A stretch of DNA of 64,000 nucleotides from Cellulomonas hominis. GTDB taxonomy: Bacteria > Actinomycetota > Actinomycetes > Actinomycetales > Cellulomonadaceae. The position numbers were made by a program, and so were the translations under genes. The stretch is taken from assembly GCF_014201095.1 (NCBI RefSeq), contig NZ_JACHDN010000001.1, positions 744,001-808,000 of the forward strand, given 5' to 3'. The notes below the pieces were generated by a model. The model was not told the DNA's origin, searched no databases, and saw nothing but the letters and a program-made list of their open reading frames with translations. Below, piece after piece: positions 47,687-56,581 of this stretch; the stretch's first letter is position 1; each line of letters starts with the position of its first letter.

Positions 47687-48747
47687 CCGCCGACGTCGTG
47701 CACGTGGTGTGCACGGACGCGTTCGCCGGCGTCGAGCGCTACGTGACCACCCTGGCCCGCACGCAGGACGCCCGCGGGATGCGGGTGCGCGTGCTCGGCG
47801 GCAGCGCCGCGCGGATGCCGGCCGAGCTCGCCGGGACCGGGGTCGCCTGGGCGCCCGCACCCACCGCGCTGCGGGCCGCCGTCGCCCTGCGCCGCACCGA
47901 CGCGCGGCTGGTGCACGCCCACATGACCGCGGCGGAGCTCGCCGCGGTCGCGACCGGGCGCGCCCCGGTGGTCGCCACCCGGCACTTCGCGGACCGCCGC
48001 GGCTCCTCGGTCCCCGGCCGCGCGGTCGGCCGGTACGTCACGCCGCGGCTCGCCGCGCAGGTCGCGATCAGCCGGTTCGTCGCCGACCGCGTCGAGGGGC
48101 CGTGCACCGTCGTGCACCCCGGCGTGCCGAGCGTGCGGCGGGACGCCCCGGAGGCGGGGCGGCGCCCCGTGGTCCTCATGGCGCAGCGGCTCGAGGCCGA
48201 GAAGCGCACCGACCTCGGGCTGCGGATGTGGGCAGCGTCGGGGCTCGCGGACGCCGGCTGGGAGCTGCACGTCGCCGGCGAGGGCGCCCGGCGCGGGGAG
48301 CTGGAGGCGCTCGCCGCGTCGCTCGGCGTCGCCGGGTCCTGCCGGTTCCTCGGCGCCCGGTCCGACGTCGACGACCTGCTCGCGTCCGCCGCGGTGTTCC
48401 TGGCGCCACGACCCGACGAGCCGTACGGCCTGTCGGTCGTCGAGGCGATGGCGCACGGCACGCCCGTGGTCGCCGGCCGCGGCGGCGGGCACGACGAGAC
48501 CGTCGGCGCGGCTGACGGCGCGGTGCTGGTCCCGGCCGACGACGCGGCCGCCGCTGGCGCCGCGCTCGCCCGCCTCGCGCGGGACCCCGAGCGCCGGGCG
48601 GCGTACGGCGAGGAGCTCCGGGCGGTGCAGCAGCGCCGGTTCGGCCTGGACGCGCACGCCGACGGGATCGCCGCCGTGTACCGCGCGGTGCTCGGGGCCG
48701 ACCCGGCGCCCTCGCCCGCGCCCGGGGCCCCGGCGGTGGGCCGGTGA
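47683..48747 (+). CDS. GT4-family glycosyltransferase
   Basis: A 354-residue GT-B enzyme from GTG 47683 (coupled by GTGA). N-terminal: DVVHVVCTDAFAGVERYVTT, then LVHAHMTAAELAAVAT. Donor half: VVLMAQRLEAEKRTDLGLRM, LHVAGEGARRGELEALAASL and the EX7E site RPDEPYGLSVVEAMAHGTPV. There are no membrane helices. Its place between the ligase-like gene and another GT suggests it acts on an outer sugar, but this is only positional. Confidence 0.92.
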   Translation: MTADVVHVVCTDAFAGVERYVTTLARTQDARGMRVRVLGGSAARMPAELAGTGVAWAPAPTALRAAVALRRTDARLVHAHMTAAELAAVATGRAPVVATRHFADRRGSSVPGRAVGRYVTPRLAAQVAISRFVADRVEGPCTVVHPGVPSVRRDAPEAGRRPVVLMAQRLEAEKRTDLGLRMWAASGLADAGWELHVAGEGARRGELEALAASLGVAGSCRFLGARSDVDDLLASAAVFLAPRPDEPYGLSVVEAMAHGTPVVAGRGGGHDETVGAADGAVLVPADDAAAAGAALARLARDPERRAAYGEELRAVQQRRFGLDAHADGIAAVYRAVLGADPAPSPAPGAPAVGR

Positions 48748-49940
48748 CCGCGGCCTCCCCCGCCGCGGCGACCCGGCCCGCGGCGGGCGCCGGCCGCCGG
48801 GACCTCGTCGTCGTCTCCCTCGAGCCGTGGGACGAGGTGTGGCGGCGCAACCAGCACCTGGTGGCCGGCCTGCTGCGCGCGGACCCCGGCCTGCGGGTGC
48901 TGTTCGTCGAGCCGCCCGTCGACCACCTGCACGACCTGCGCCGCGGCGCCTCCCCGACGCTCGGCCGGCGGCTGCGCCGGCTCGGGGCCGGCGACGGCGC
49001 GCCGGAGGGCCGCGCGTGGGCGTACCGGCCGACCAAGTGGCTGCCCCGGCGCTGGGACGCCGGCGGCGACGACCGGCGCGCCCGCGGGGTCGCCCGGGTC
49101 GCCCGGCGCCTCGGGATGTCCGCGCCGGTGCTGTGGGTCAACGACCCGGGCGGTGCGGCGGTGCTGCGCGCCACCGGGTGGCCCGCGCTCTACGACGTGA
49201 CCGACGACTGGCTGCGCGCCGTCCGGGAGCCCGCGGAGCACGAGCGGCTGCGCGCCGCCGAGGCCGAGCTGATGGACCGGTGCGCCGAGGTGGTCGTGTG
49301 CTCCCCCGCCCTCGTGCGGGCCAAGGGCGCCGACCGGCCGGTCACGCTGCTGACCAACGCCGTCGACGTGGACGCCTACCGGGTGCCCGCGCCGCGCCCG
49401 GCGGACCTGCCGGAGGGCGCGTACGCCCTCTACGTCGGCACGCTGCACCCCGACCGCCTGGACGTCGACGCCTGCCTGCGGCTGGCCACCGGGCTGCGCG
49501 CGTCGGGTGCCCGCCTGGTGCTCGTCGGGCCGCCGCTGCTCGACGCCCTGGACCTCACCCGGCTCGAGGCGGCGGGCGCGCTGCTGCTCGGCGCCCGGCC
49601 GGCCGCCCAGGTGCCCGCGTACCTGCAGCACGCCGGCGTCCTGGTCGTGCCGCACGTGGTCGACGACTTCACCGACTCGCTCGACCCGATCAAGCTCTAC
49701 GAGTACCTCGCGGTCGGCCGGCCGATCGTGTCCACGCCGGTCGCGGGGTTCCGGGACCAGCCCGCGGACCGGGTGACCACCGCCTCGCCGCAGAACCTGC
49801 CCGCCGCGGTCGGCCGGGTGCTGGCGGAGGCGGGCCCGGTGCCGGGCGGCCCGGGTCCGGGCCCCGCGGACGTGCCGCGCTGGTCGGACCGGGTGACCGA
49901 GATGGCCGCCGTGCTCAGCCGCGTGCGCGCGGCCGGCTGA
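48744..49940 (+). CDS. GT4-like glycosyltransferase (last gene of plus operon)
   Basis: A 398-residue protein from GTG 48744 with a GT-B layout: DLVVVSLEPWDEVWRRNQHL at the start (a signature of the TuaH-like GT group), GWPALYDVTDDWLRAVREPA in the middle, and ALYVGTLHPDRLDVDACLRL then VPHVVDDFTDSLDPIKLYEY with LAVGRPIVSTPVAGFRDQPA. It ends 26 bases inside the oppositely oriented next gene, so the two transcripts collide. Donor sugar unknown. It closes the operon that began at 34196. Confidence 0.88.
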   Translation: MTAASPAAATRPAAGAGRRDLVVVSLEPWDEVWRRNQHLVAGLLRADPGLRVLFVEPPVDHLHDLRRGASPTLGRRLRRLGAGDGAPEGRAWAYRPTKWLPRRWDAGGDDRRARGVARVARRLGMSAPVLWVNDPGGAAVLRATGWPALYDVTDDWLRAVREPAEHERLRAAEAELMDRCAEVVVCSPALVRAKGADRPVTLLTNAVDVDAYRVPAPRPADLPEGAYALYVGTLHPDRLDVDACLRLATGLRASGARLVLVGPPLLDALDLTRLEAAGALLLGARPAAQVPAYLQHAGVLVVPHVVDDFTDSLDPIKLYEYLAVGRPIVSTPVAGFRDQPADRVTTASPQNLPAAVGRVLAEAGPVPGGPGPGPADVPRWSDRVTEMAAVLSRVRAAG

Positions 49941-51102
49941 CCGACCGCCACACCGCGGTCAGCCGCTCGGCGGTCTCCGCCACGGCGAACTCCGCCTGGA
50001 CGTCCTTCCACGCGCGGTCCGCCCGCGCCGCGGCCTCCTGCGGCCGGTCCAGCACCCGCGCGACGGCGTCCGCGAGCGCCGCGGGGTCGCGCGGCGGGAC
50101 CAGCAGGCAGCGCTCGGTGCCGTCCGCGGCACGCGCGATCTCGTCGACCCCGCCACCCGCCGTCGCCACCACGGGCACGCCGCGGGCCATGCCCTCGACG
50201 ACCACCTGGCCGAACGGCTCCGGGACCGGCGAGGCGTGCACCAGCACGGACAGCGCGTCCACCTCCGCCGCCGGGTCCGCGACCCAGCCCGTCCACTCCA
50301 TCCGGTCGCCCAGCCCGCGCCGCTCCGCCAGCGCCCGGACCTCGGCCTCGTAGGCCGCCTCGGCGAACAGGGCCGCGCCCACCACCCGGAACCGGGCCGT
50401 GGGGAACCGCGGCGCGAGCAGCGCGCAGGCCTCGACGAACTCCCGCTGGCCCTTGGTCGGGCTCACCCGGCCCACCAGGCCGATCACGGGCTCCGGCGGC
50501 ACGGCGCGCGACGCCGGGTCCGCGGCCACCTGCTCCGGGGCCAGCCCCGGGTACGCCAGGGTCCAGCCCCGCGGCAGCGGCAGCAGCGTCTCCGCCGTGG
50601 CGCGCGAGTTCACCACGACGTGCCGGGGCCCGCGACGGGCCAGCACCCGCAGCGCGCGGGCGACCGGCGCCGGCAGGTAGTCCTCGGCGATCCGGTCGTG
50701 CACGTGCCAGACGAGCGGCGAGCGGGCCCGCGCCGCGGCGGGCAGGCCCAGCAGGTCCGCCTTGAGGGACGTCGTGTGCACCACGTCGGGGCCGATCCCG
50801 CGCAGCACCTCGGTGAGCCGCGCGACGAACGGCAGCGTCGCCGCCGCCGACCGCGCCGCCCCGGCGACCGACCGCCCCGCCTGCATCCGGTCCGTGGCCG
50901 CGGTGCGCGGGTCCAGCGGGACCACGTGCACCGGCACGTCGACCGCCCGGAGCCGGTCCGCGAGCGGTCCGTCGGCGAACAGCACGACGGTGACCTCGAC
51001 CCGCGACGGGTCCAGCGCCACGCAGGTCCGCAGCAGGGCGAGCTCCGCCCCGCCGAGCTCCGCGGTGTGGTCGAGGACGGCCACCCGCAGGGGGCGGGTC
51101 AC
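49915..51102 (-). CDS. GT4-family glycosyltransferase
   Basis: A 395-residue GT-B enzyme read from GTG 51102. N-terminal: RVAVLDHTAELGGAELALLR with the GGAE loop, then PDVVHTTSLKADLLGLPAAA. Donor half: EPVIGLVGRVSPTKGQREFV, FRVVGAALFAEAAYEAEVRA and the EX7E block SPVPEPFGQVVVEGMARGVP. It is fourth and last of the minus operon 55568-49915, coupled to the BY-kinase-like gene by GTGA. It overlaps the convergent neighbour by 26 bases. The sugar is unknown. Confidence 0.92.
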   Translation of the reverse strand: MTRPLRVAVLDHTAELGGAELALLRTCVALDPSRVEVTVVLFADGPLADRLRAVDVPVHVVPLDPRTAATDRMQAGRSVAGAARSAAATLPFVARLTEVLRGIGPDVVHTTSLKADLLGLPAAARARSPLVWHVHDRIAEDYLPAPVARALRVLARRGPRHVVVNSRATAETLLPLPRGWTLAYPGLAPEQVAADPASRAVPPEPVIGLVGRVSPTKGQREFVEACALLAPRFPTARFRVVGAALFAEAAYEAEVRALAERRGLGDRMEWTGWVADPAAEVDALSVLVHASPVPEPFGQVVVEGMARGVPVVATAGGGVDEIARAADGTERCLLVPPRDPAALADAVARVLDRPQEAAARADRAWKDVQAEFAVAETAERLTAVWRSVSRPRARG

Positions 51103-52844
51103 GGCGTCTCGACGGCGACCGGGGCGCGGCCCTTCCGCGACGGGGCCGCGTCGGTGTCGGTGTCGGCGTCGGTCCCGGCGTCGGTCGTGCCGTCGGCCTC
51201 GGCGTCCGTGGCGGTGCCGGCGGCGGGCTCCTCGGCCGCCGGGGCGCCGGGCTGGTCGGCCGCCGCGTCGCCGTGCGCGGCGGACTCCGCCTCGTCGGTC
51301 GTCTCGCCGGCGTAGGCGTAGGTCGCCTCGTACGCGACGTGCCGGCGCTCGGCCGCCCCGTCCAGCGAGAGCCCGAGCAGCGCGGCGTTCGCGGCCCGCA
51401 GCCGGTCCGCCGACTCCTCGACCGCCGCGACCGGCGTGTGCCCGATCGTCACGGCCAGCAGCACGCCGTCGGCGTACGAGCCGAGGATCGTCGCGTCCGC
51501 CGCGACCAGCATCGGGGGGGCGTCGATGATCACGACGTCCGCGGTGCGCCGCAGCTGCTCGACCAGGGCCCGGACCTCGTCGGAGGCCAGGTAGTCGGCG
51601 GGGTCGAGCTCCGTGTGCAGCGCCGGGTGCACGGACAGGTGCGGGATCGCGGTCGGCACGACGGCGGTGCGCGGGCGGGCGCCGCCGCGGCCGGCGGGCA
51701 CCGGCTCGTCCGCGACCGCCGGGAGCAGCGCGTTCAGCCGCGGCTGGCGCAGGTCGCCCGACAGCACGACGACGCTGCGGCCCGACAGCGCCCAGGACGC
51801 CGCAAGGTTCGCCGCGACGAACGAGCGCGGGGTCTCGACGTCCGCGGCGGTCACGACGATCACCGCGGTGCCGGAGTCGTTCTGCACCGCGGCCTGCAGC
51901 GCCGTGCGCAGCTCCCGGACCGACCGGGTGTAGGCCGTGGCCTCGCGACGCGCGACCGGCAGGGTGCCCTCGGCCTCGTAGGACCGCAGGGCCGGCGTGG
52001 TGCCGGACAGCCGCGCGAGCACCGGGGCGCCGGCGCTGCGGCGGGCGGCGCCGGTGGTGCGCACCTTCGTGTCCAGCCCGCGGCGGACCACGGCCAGGCC
52101 GATGCCGACCAGCAGGCCGGCGAGGCCCGCCACCGCGTAGACCAGCGACGGCGGGATGCTGATCAGCGTGCCGTGCACCGCGTTGCGCAGGATCACGGCG
52201 GGCGAGGCCAGCAGCTGCGCCTGGGTGAGCTGCGCCGACAGCGTCTGGTACTGGTCCATCGTCGTGGCGTACTGCGCCTCGAGCAGGCCCTCGACCGGGT
52301 CCACCTGGGCGTTCGGGCCGGCCGCGGCAGCCGCGGCGGCCGCGGCACGCCGGGCGGCGGTGATCGCCTGCTGCTGCTGGTCGATGCTCGTCGCCAGCTC
52401 GGCGAGCCGCTGCTGCATGCCGGTCACGGCCTCGTCGAACTGCGCCTGCAGCGCCGCGACGTACGCGGCGGCCACGGCGTTCGCCCCGTCCACCACCCCG
52501 TCGGGGTCCAGACCCGTCTGCGTGATGACCACGTTGTTCGGGCTGTCCATGTCGTACCCGGCGTCGGTGCGCGCGGCGAGGTCGTCCGCCAGGCCGGGGT
52601 CGCCGAGGTCGGTGGCCGCCGCGGTCGCCACGGCGTCGCCGGTCACCAGCGCCGGGTCGCTCTCGAGGCGGACGCCCGCCGTGCCCAGCGTCTCGGCGTC
52701 CACGATCTGCACCGTGGCCTCGCTCGCGTACTCGGGCTCCTGCCGGTCGACGTACAGCCACGCACCGCCGAGGGCGGCGACGACGGAGGCCAGGACCAGC
52801 CACTTGCCGAACCAGATGGTCCGGAACATGTCCTGCAGGGTCAT
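51099..52844 (-). CDS. Wzz/BY-kinase-like protein with degenerate P-loop
   Basis: A 581-residue fusion of a chain-length regulator and a BY-kinase-type domain. Helix 1 is at about 13-31 (GKWLVLASVVAALGGAWLYV), followed by an extracytoplasmic coiled region (QQRLAELATSIDQQQQAITA) and helix 2 at about 231-252 (SLVYAVAGLAGLLVGIGLAV). The cytoplasmic domain keeps the Walker A'-like VVVLSGDLRQPR and Walker B DVVIIDAPPML, but the P-loop region reads VVTAADVETPRSFVAANLA with no GK[ST]. A tyrosine cluster AYEATYAYAG near residue 510 is followed by an acidic Ala/Thr/Asp tail of 60 residues. It may regulate polymer length without kinase activity. It is coupled to both neighbours. Confidence 0.85.
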   Translation of the reverse strand: MTLQDMFRTIWFGKWLVLASVVAALGGAWLYVDRQEPEYASEATVQIVDAETLGTAGVRLESDPALVTGDAVATAAATDLGDPGLADDLAARTDAGYDMDSPNNVVITQTGLDPDGVVDGANAVAAAYVAALQAQFDEAVTGMQQRLAELATSIDQQQQAITAARRAAAAAAAAAGPNAQVDPVEGLLEAQYATTMDQYQTLSAQLTQAQLLASPAVILRNAVHGTLISIPPSLVYAVAGLAGLLVGIGLAVVRRGLDTKVRTTGAARRSAGAPVLARLSGTTPALRSYEAEGTLPVARREATAYTRSVRELRTALQAAVQNDSGTAVIVVTAADVETPRSFVAANLAASWALSGRSVVVLSGDLRQPRLNALLPAVADEPVPAGRGGARPRTAVVPTAIPHLSVHPALHTELDPADYLASDEVRALVEQLRRTADVVIIDAPPMLVAADATILGSYADGVLLAVTIGHTPVAAVEESADRLRAANAALLGLSLDGAAERRHVAYEATYAYAGETTDEAESAAHGDAAADQPGAPAAEEPAAGTATDAEADGTTDAGTDADTDTDAAPSRKGRAPVAVETP

Positions 52845-54016
52845 CGGGGGCGCCTCTCGGTCGGGACGGGCTCGGGCCGGGCGTCGCCGGCGGCCGGGTG
52901 CAGGTGCGCGCGTTCCTCGCGCACGATGGCGTGCAGCCGCTCGACGAACCGCCCGGCGGCGAAGGCGTCGGCGTGCGCCGTGAGCACGCCGGGGTCCCAG
53001 GTGCGGGACAGCGCGCGCCCGGCGGCCTCGGCCACGAGGTCGGGGTCGGGGTCGTCGAAGAACTCGCCGGTGACGCCGTCGCGGACGGTGTCGAGGTACC
53101 CGCCGTCGCGCAGCACGACGGACGGGCGGCCGAAGGCGGCGGCCTCCAGCGGGGACAGGCCGTAGTCCTCGTACGAGGCGGCGACCAGGGCCGCGCAGCT
53201 CCGGTACAGCCAGCGCAGCCGGGCGTCGTCCACCCGGCCGACCAGCCGGACCCGCGGCAGGTCCCGGACGCGCTGGGCGAGCGCCGCGCGCTCCGGCCCG
53301 TCGCCGACGACGACCAGGCGGGCGCCGGGCGTGCGCCGCACCGCCTCGACGACGACGTCGACGTTCTTGTACGGGAGCAGCCGGGCGACGCAGAGCAGGA
53401 ACCCGGGTTCGACCTCGGGCACCGGGACCTCCGGGCCATCCGGGAGCATGGCGGGCGGCGGCGGCAGGATCTCCGCCTCGATGCCGTACGCCTCCCGGAT
53501 CGCGCGGGCGGTGACCGTCGAGTTCGCGAGGTAGCGGTCCGCGGTCGCGGCCGCGTGCCGGTCCCACCGCCGCAGCCCCGGGGCCAGCGCGCCGAGCGCT
53601 CGCGCCGCCATCCATCGCTGCGGGCCGCGGGCCGGGCCGAGGTACCGGTCCGCCTGGTACAGCCAGCGCGCGGGGGCGTGGCAGTAGACGACCTTGCGGC
53701 CCGACGTCGGGAAGCCGTGCGCCCAGCCGGTCGAGGACGCCAGCACGACGTCCGCCTCGATCGGGGTCGCGCGCACCGCCGGGGCGAGCAGCGGCAGCGC
53801 CAGCCGGTGGTGCCGGCGCAGCAGGCCGACCCGGTCCAGCGGGCTGGTCCGCACGTCCAGCGGCGCGAACTCCGGGAACGTGCCGCCGGGGTGGTACAGC
53901 GTGGTGTAGAGCGGGGCACCGGGGAACGCGTCCGCCATCACCAGCGCGACGCGCTCCGCGCCGCCGCGCTGCGTGGCGTAGTCGTGCGCCAGCGCGACCC
54001 CGTCACCGGCCGCCAT
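52841..54016 (-). CDS. GT4-family glycosyltransferase (WbaZ/mannosyltransferase type)
   Basis: A 391-residue GT-B protein. N-terminal: VALAHDYATQRGGAERVALV, a frequent start for mannosyl and related transferases, then VVYCHAPARWLYQADRYLGP and RYLANSTVTARAIREAYGIE. Donor half: FLLCVARLLPYKNVDVVVEA, LVVVGDGPERAALAQRVRDL and the EX7E site SYEDYGLSPLEAAAFGRPSV. It overlaps the sugar transferase gene by 14 bases and the BY-kinase-like gene by ATGA. It probably adds the second or third residue to the lipid-linked primer (inference). Confidence 0.92.
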   Translation of the reverse strand: MAAGDGVALAHDYATQRGGAERVALVMADAFPGAPLYTTLYHPGGTFPEFAPLDVRTSPLDRVGLLRRHHRLALPLLAPAVRATPIEADVVLASSTGWAHGFPTSGRKVVYCHAPARWLYQADRYLGPARGPQRWMAARALGALAPGLRRWDRHAAATADRYLANSTVTARAIREAYGIEAEILPPPPAMLPDGPEVPVPEVEPGFLLCVARLLPYKNVDVVVEAVRRTPGARLVVVGDGPERAALAQRVRDLPRVRLVGRVDDARLRWLYRSCAALVAASYEDYGLSPLEAAAFGRPSVVLRDGGYLDTVRDGVTGEFFDDPDPDLVAEAAGRALSRTWDPGVLTAHADAFAAGRFVERLHAIVREERAHLHPAAGDARPEPVPTERRPR

Positions 54017-55568
54017 GCCCGCTCACGACGACGTAGAGGGTGCGCCACAGGATCATGAGGTCGAAGGCGATCGACCAGTTCTCGACGTACCGCAGGTCGA
54101 GCTTGACCGCCTCCTCCCACGCGAGGTCCGCGCGGCCGCTGATCTGCCACAGCCCGGTCAGGCCCGGCTTCACCAGCAGGCGGCGGCGGGCGGACTCCCG
54201 GTACTGCGCGACCTCGTACGGCAGCGGCGGGCGGGGCCCGACCAGCGCCATCTCGCCGCGCACCACGTTGAGCAGCTGCGGGAGCTCGTCCAGGGAGTGC
54301 TTGCGCAGGAAGTGCCCGACCCTGGTGATGCGCGGGTCGCGGTCCATCTTGAACAGCGGGCCGTCCGCCTGGTTCGCGGCGCGCAGCTCGGCGAGCTTCG
54401 CCTCGGCGTCCACGACCATCGTGCGGAACTTCAGCATCGTGAACTCGCGGCCCTCCTTGCCCACCCGGGTCTGCCGGAACAGGACCGGGCCGGGGCTGGT
54501 GACCTTCACCGCGACCGCGATGACCGCCATCACCGGCGCGAGCAGCAGCAGCGCGCCCAGCGCGAACGCGGTGTCGAACGCGCGCTTGGTGATGATGCGC
54601 GAGCGGCGGGACTCCGCGGCGTTCACGTGGATCAGGGACAGGCCGGCGGTCGGCTCGAGCGACACCCGCGGGCCGAACACCTCGACGATGCCGGGCGCGA
54701 CGACCAGCTCGGCGCTGGTGCGCTGCAGGGCCCAGGACAGCCGGCGCAGCGCCTGCCCGGACAGCTCCGACCCCGTGACGATGACGACGTCGAACACCCC
54801 GTCGGCCGCGACCTGCACCGCGTCCGACACGGTGCCGAGCACCGGGACGCCGAGCGGGGGCAGCGGGCCGTCGAACGAGGGCACGCACACCCCCGAGATC
54901 TGGTAGCCGTACTGCGGCAGGGCGCGCAGGTCGTCGACGATCTGGGTCACCGACGACGCGTCGCCGACGACGAGCGTGCGGCGCATCGACTCCCCCGCGG
55001 CGCGGCGGCGGTGCAGCGCGCGGCGGGCGAGGTGCCGCACGGTGATGAGCACGAGCACGACCAGCGGCAGCGCGAAGAACACGATGGTGCGCGGCACCTC
55101 GACGTCCAGGCCGACCGCGAGCAGGGCCAGCGCCGCGGCGCTCAGGACGCCCCCGCGGATCACGGCCTCGAACTCGAGGTGCCCGTCGCCGATCACCTGG
55201 CGGTCGTAGCCGCGCTCGACGGCGACCATCGCCACGAACAGCAGGCCGATCATCAGGCCCCAGGACAGCTGCACCAGCGTGACGGCGTGCATGACGAACA
55301 GCAGCAGCGTCGGGATGCTGGTCGCGAGCACGATGTCCCGGGCCAGCGTCTCGACCTGGTACGTGGCGTGCTGGCTGCGCCAGCCCGACGGGGCGGCCGT
55401 GCGGTGCGCCTCGTCGAACGGGCGCTCGGAGGCCCAGGACAGCCGCGGACCGCGGGTCGCACGTCGCCGCTCGGCGGCCTCGTGCTCCGGGGTCGGGGTC
55501 GCGGGGCCCGGCGCCGCGACGGTGCGCTCGGTGGAGCGCGACACGTCGTGATCGTCGAGCAGGCTCAT
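54003..55568 (-). CDS. Polyprenyl-phosphate sugar-1-phosphate transferase (initiating PGT)
   Basis: A 521-residue polytopic phosphoglycosyltransferase that loads the first sugar-phosphate onto undecaprenyl phosphate. Residues 75-190 hold four or five helices (LVQLSWGLMIGLLFVAMVAV and others). A CoA-binding-like central domain spans about 200-310 (TLVVGDASSVTQIVDDLRAL). The catalytic bacterial sugar-transferase domain follows: ITKRAFDTAFALGALLLLAP, then VLFRQTRVGKEGREFTMLKF and RTMVVDAEAKLAELRAANQA, LPQLLNVVRGEMALVGPRPP and GLTGLWQISGRADLAWEEAV. It is first of the minus operon, with a promoter at site F. Donor choice (glucose or galactose type) is not readable. Confidence 0.94.
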   Translation of the reverse strand: MSLLDDHDVSRSTERTVAAPGPATPTPEHEAAERRRATRGPRLSWASERPFDEAHRTAAPSGWRSQHATYQVETLARDIVLATSIPTLLLFVMHAVTLVQLSWGLMIGLLFVAMVAVERGYDRQVIGDGHLEFEAVIRGGVLSAAALALLAVGLDVEVPRTIVFFALPLVVLVLITVRHLARRALHRRRAAGESMRRTLVVGDASSVTQIVDDLRALPQYGYQISGVCVPSFDGPLPPLGVPVLGTVSDAVQVAADGVFDVVIVTGSELSGQALRRLSWALQRTSAELVVAPGIVEVFGPRVSLEPTAGLSLIHVNAAESRRSRIITKRAFDTAFALGALLLLAPVMAVIAVAVKVTSPGPVLFRQTRVGKEGREFTMLKFRTMVVDAEAKLAELRAANQADGPLFKMDRDPRITRVGHFLRKHSLDELPQLLNVVRGEMALVGPRPPLPYEVAQYRESARRRLLVKPGLTGLWQISGRADLAWEEAVKLDLRYVENWSIAFDLMILWRTLYVVVSGHGGR

Positions 55569-55601
55569 GGTCGTCCCCCTGGGCGGCGTTGGTGTGACTT
55601 G

Positions 55602-55653
55602 AGGCTATATCAGCGGGTTTGCCCTGGTCCGCCCTATCTGTCCGCTTTCACCC
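55602..55653 (-). promoter_or_regulatory. Promoter with EPS-locus operator (site F)
   Basis: On the minus strand GGGTGAAAGCGGACA lies at 55653-55639 and a TATAGCCT -10 at 55609-55602, with 31 bases between the motif and TAGCCT. The leader to the ATG at 55568 is about 28 bases. It drives the operon of the initiating sugar transferase. Confidence 0.55.
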
Positions 55654-55775
55654 CATTCGCACCCGTATGGGCGAAGGTCTCCGAGACGACCTGCGACGAC
55701 GCCCCGCCCGGGCCCCCCGGCGTGGGCCATCCGGGTGGCCCGCCCGGCCGCGCGGGGCCGTGCGCGGGCACGACG

Positions 55776-55826
55776 GAGGCCGCCGCCGCGGGACCGTCGG
55801 AGGGACGGTCCCGGGGCGACGGCCTC
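55776..55826 (-). terminator. Hairpin after pth
   Basis: An imperfect long hairpin. The inner stem GGGACCGTC (55790-55798) pairs with GACGGTCCC (55804-55812) around GGAGG; the outer stem GAGGCCG (55776-55782) pairs with CGGCCTC (55820-55826). It lies 38 bases after the pth stop on the minus strand. Confidence 0.65.
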
Positions 55827-55863
55827 GGGGTCGTGCGGGGCGCGGCGGGCGGCCGCGGCGGGG

Positions 55864-56484
55864 TCAGGACGTGCGGGTGTGGAACCGCAGCTGCGCCCGC
55901 TCCAGGCCCTCGGTCACCAGCAGCTCGACGGCGTCCGCGGCGTCGTCCAGCAGGAACGGCAGGTCCTTCTGCTCCGGCTTGGCGAAGTCCCGCAGCACGA
56001 AGTCCGCGGCGTCCATCCGCCCCGGCGGGCGGCCGACACCGACGCGCACCCGCAGGTAGTCCTTCGTGCCCAGCGCCTTGGTGGTGTCGCGCAGGCCGTT
56101 GTGCCCGCCCTCGCCGCCGCCGATCTTCAGCTTGATCTCGCCGAACGGGATGTCGAGCTCGTCGTGCACCATGACCACGCGCTCCGGCGGCACGTCGTAG
56201 TACCGGGCCAGCGCCGCCACCGGGCCGCCCGACGTGTTCATGTACGTGGTCGGCTTCGCGAGCACCGCGCGCGGGCCGGGGACGCCGCCGGGGCCGGTGC
56301 CGATCCGCACCTCCGCGGTCGCCGCCTGCGGGCGCCGGGACAGCACGCCGCCCTTCGACGAGAACGACGCGCCGGCGCGGCGGGCCAGCTCGTCGAGGAC
56401 CATCTGGCCGACGTTGTGCCGGTTGCCCGCGTACTGCGGCCCGGGGTTGCCCAGGCCGACCACCAACCAGCGCCCCTCGCTCAT
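55864..56484 (-). CDS. pth: Peptidyl-tRNA hydrolase
   Basis: A 206-residue Pth that recycles tRNA from prematurely released peptidyl-tRNAs. Core motifs: [20 protein letters not shown] with the catalytic His in RHNVG (residue 22), [40 protein letters not shown] with the catalytic Asp, and [18 protein letters not shown]. The ATG at 56484 ([10 protein letters not shown]) is chosen from the family start. The order glmU-prs-rplY-pth is conserved. In many relatives mfd follows directly, but here the polysaccharide locus lies between. Confidence 0.97.
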   Translation of the reverse strand: MSEGRWLVVGLGNPGPQYAGNRHNVGQMVLDELARRAGASFSSKGGVLSRRPQAATAEVRIGTGPGGVPGPRAVLAKPTTYMNTSGGPVAALARYYDVPPERVVMVHDELDIPFGEIKLKIGGGEGGHNGLRDTTKALGTKDYLRVRVGVGRPPGRMDAADFVLRDFAKPEQKDLPFLLDDAADAVELLVTEGLERAQLRFHTRTS

Positions 56485-56581
56485 CGCGGCGCCACTCCCT
56501 TCCTCATGCCGGACGCCCGGCACCGTCGCACGGTACCGGGCGTCCCCAGCGTGGTCGGCACGGAGGTCCGTGCCGGGCGGA

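Noticed and set aside
51099..52844. Calling this an active BY-kinase.
   Set aside because: The P-loop GK[ST] is missing, so activity cannot be assumed.
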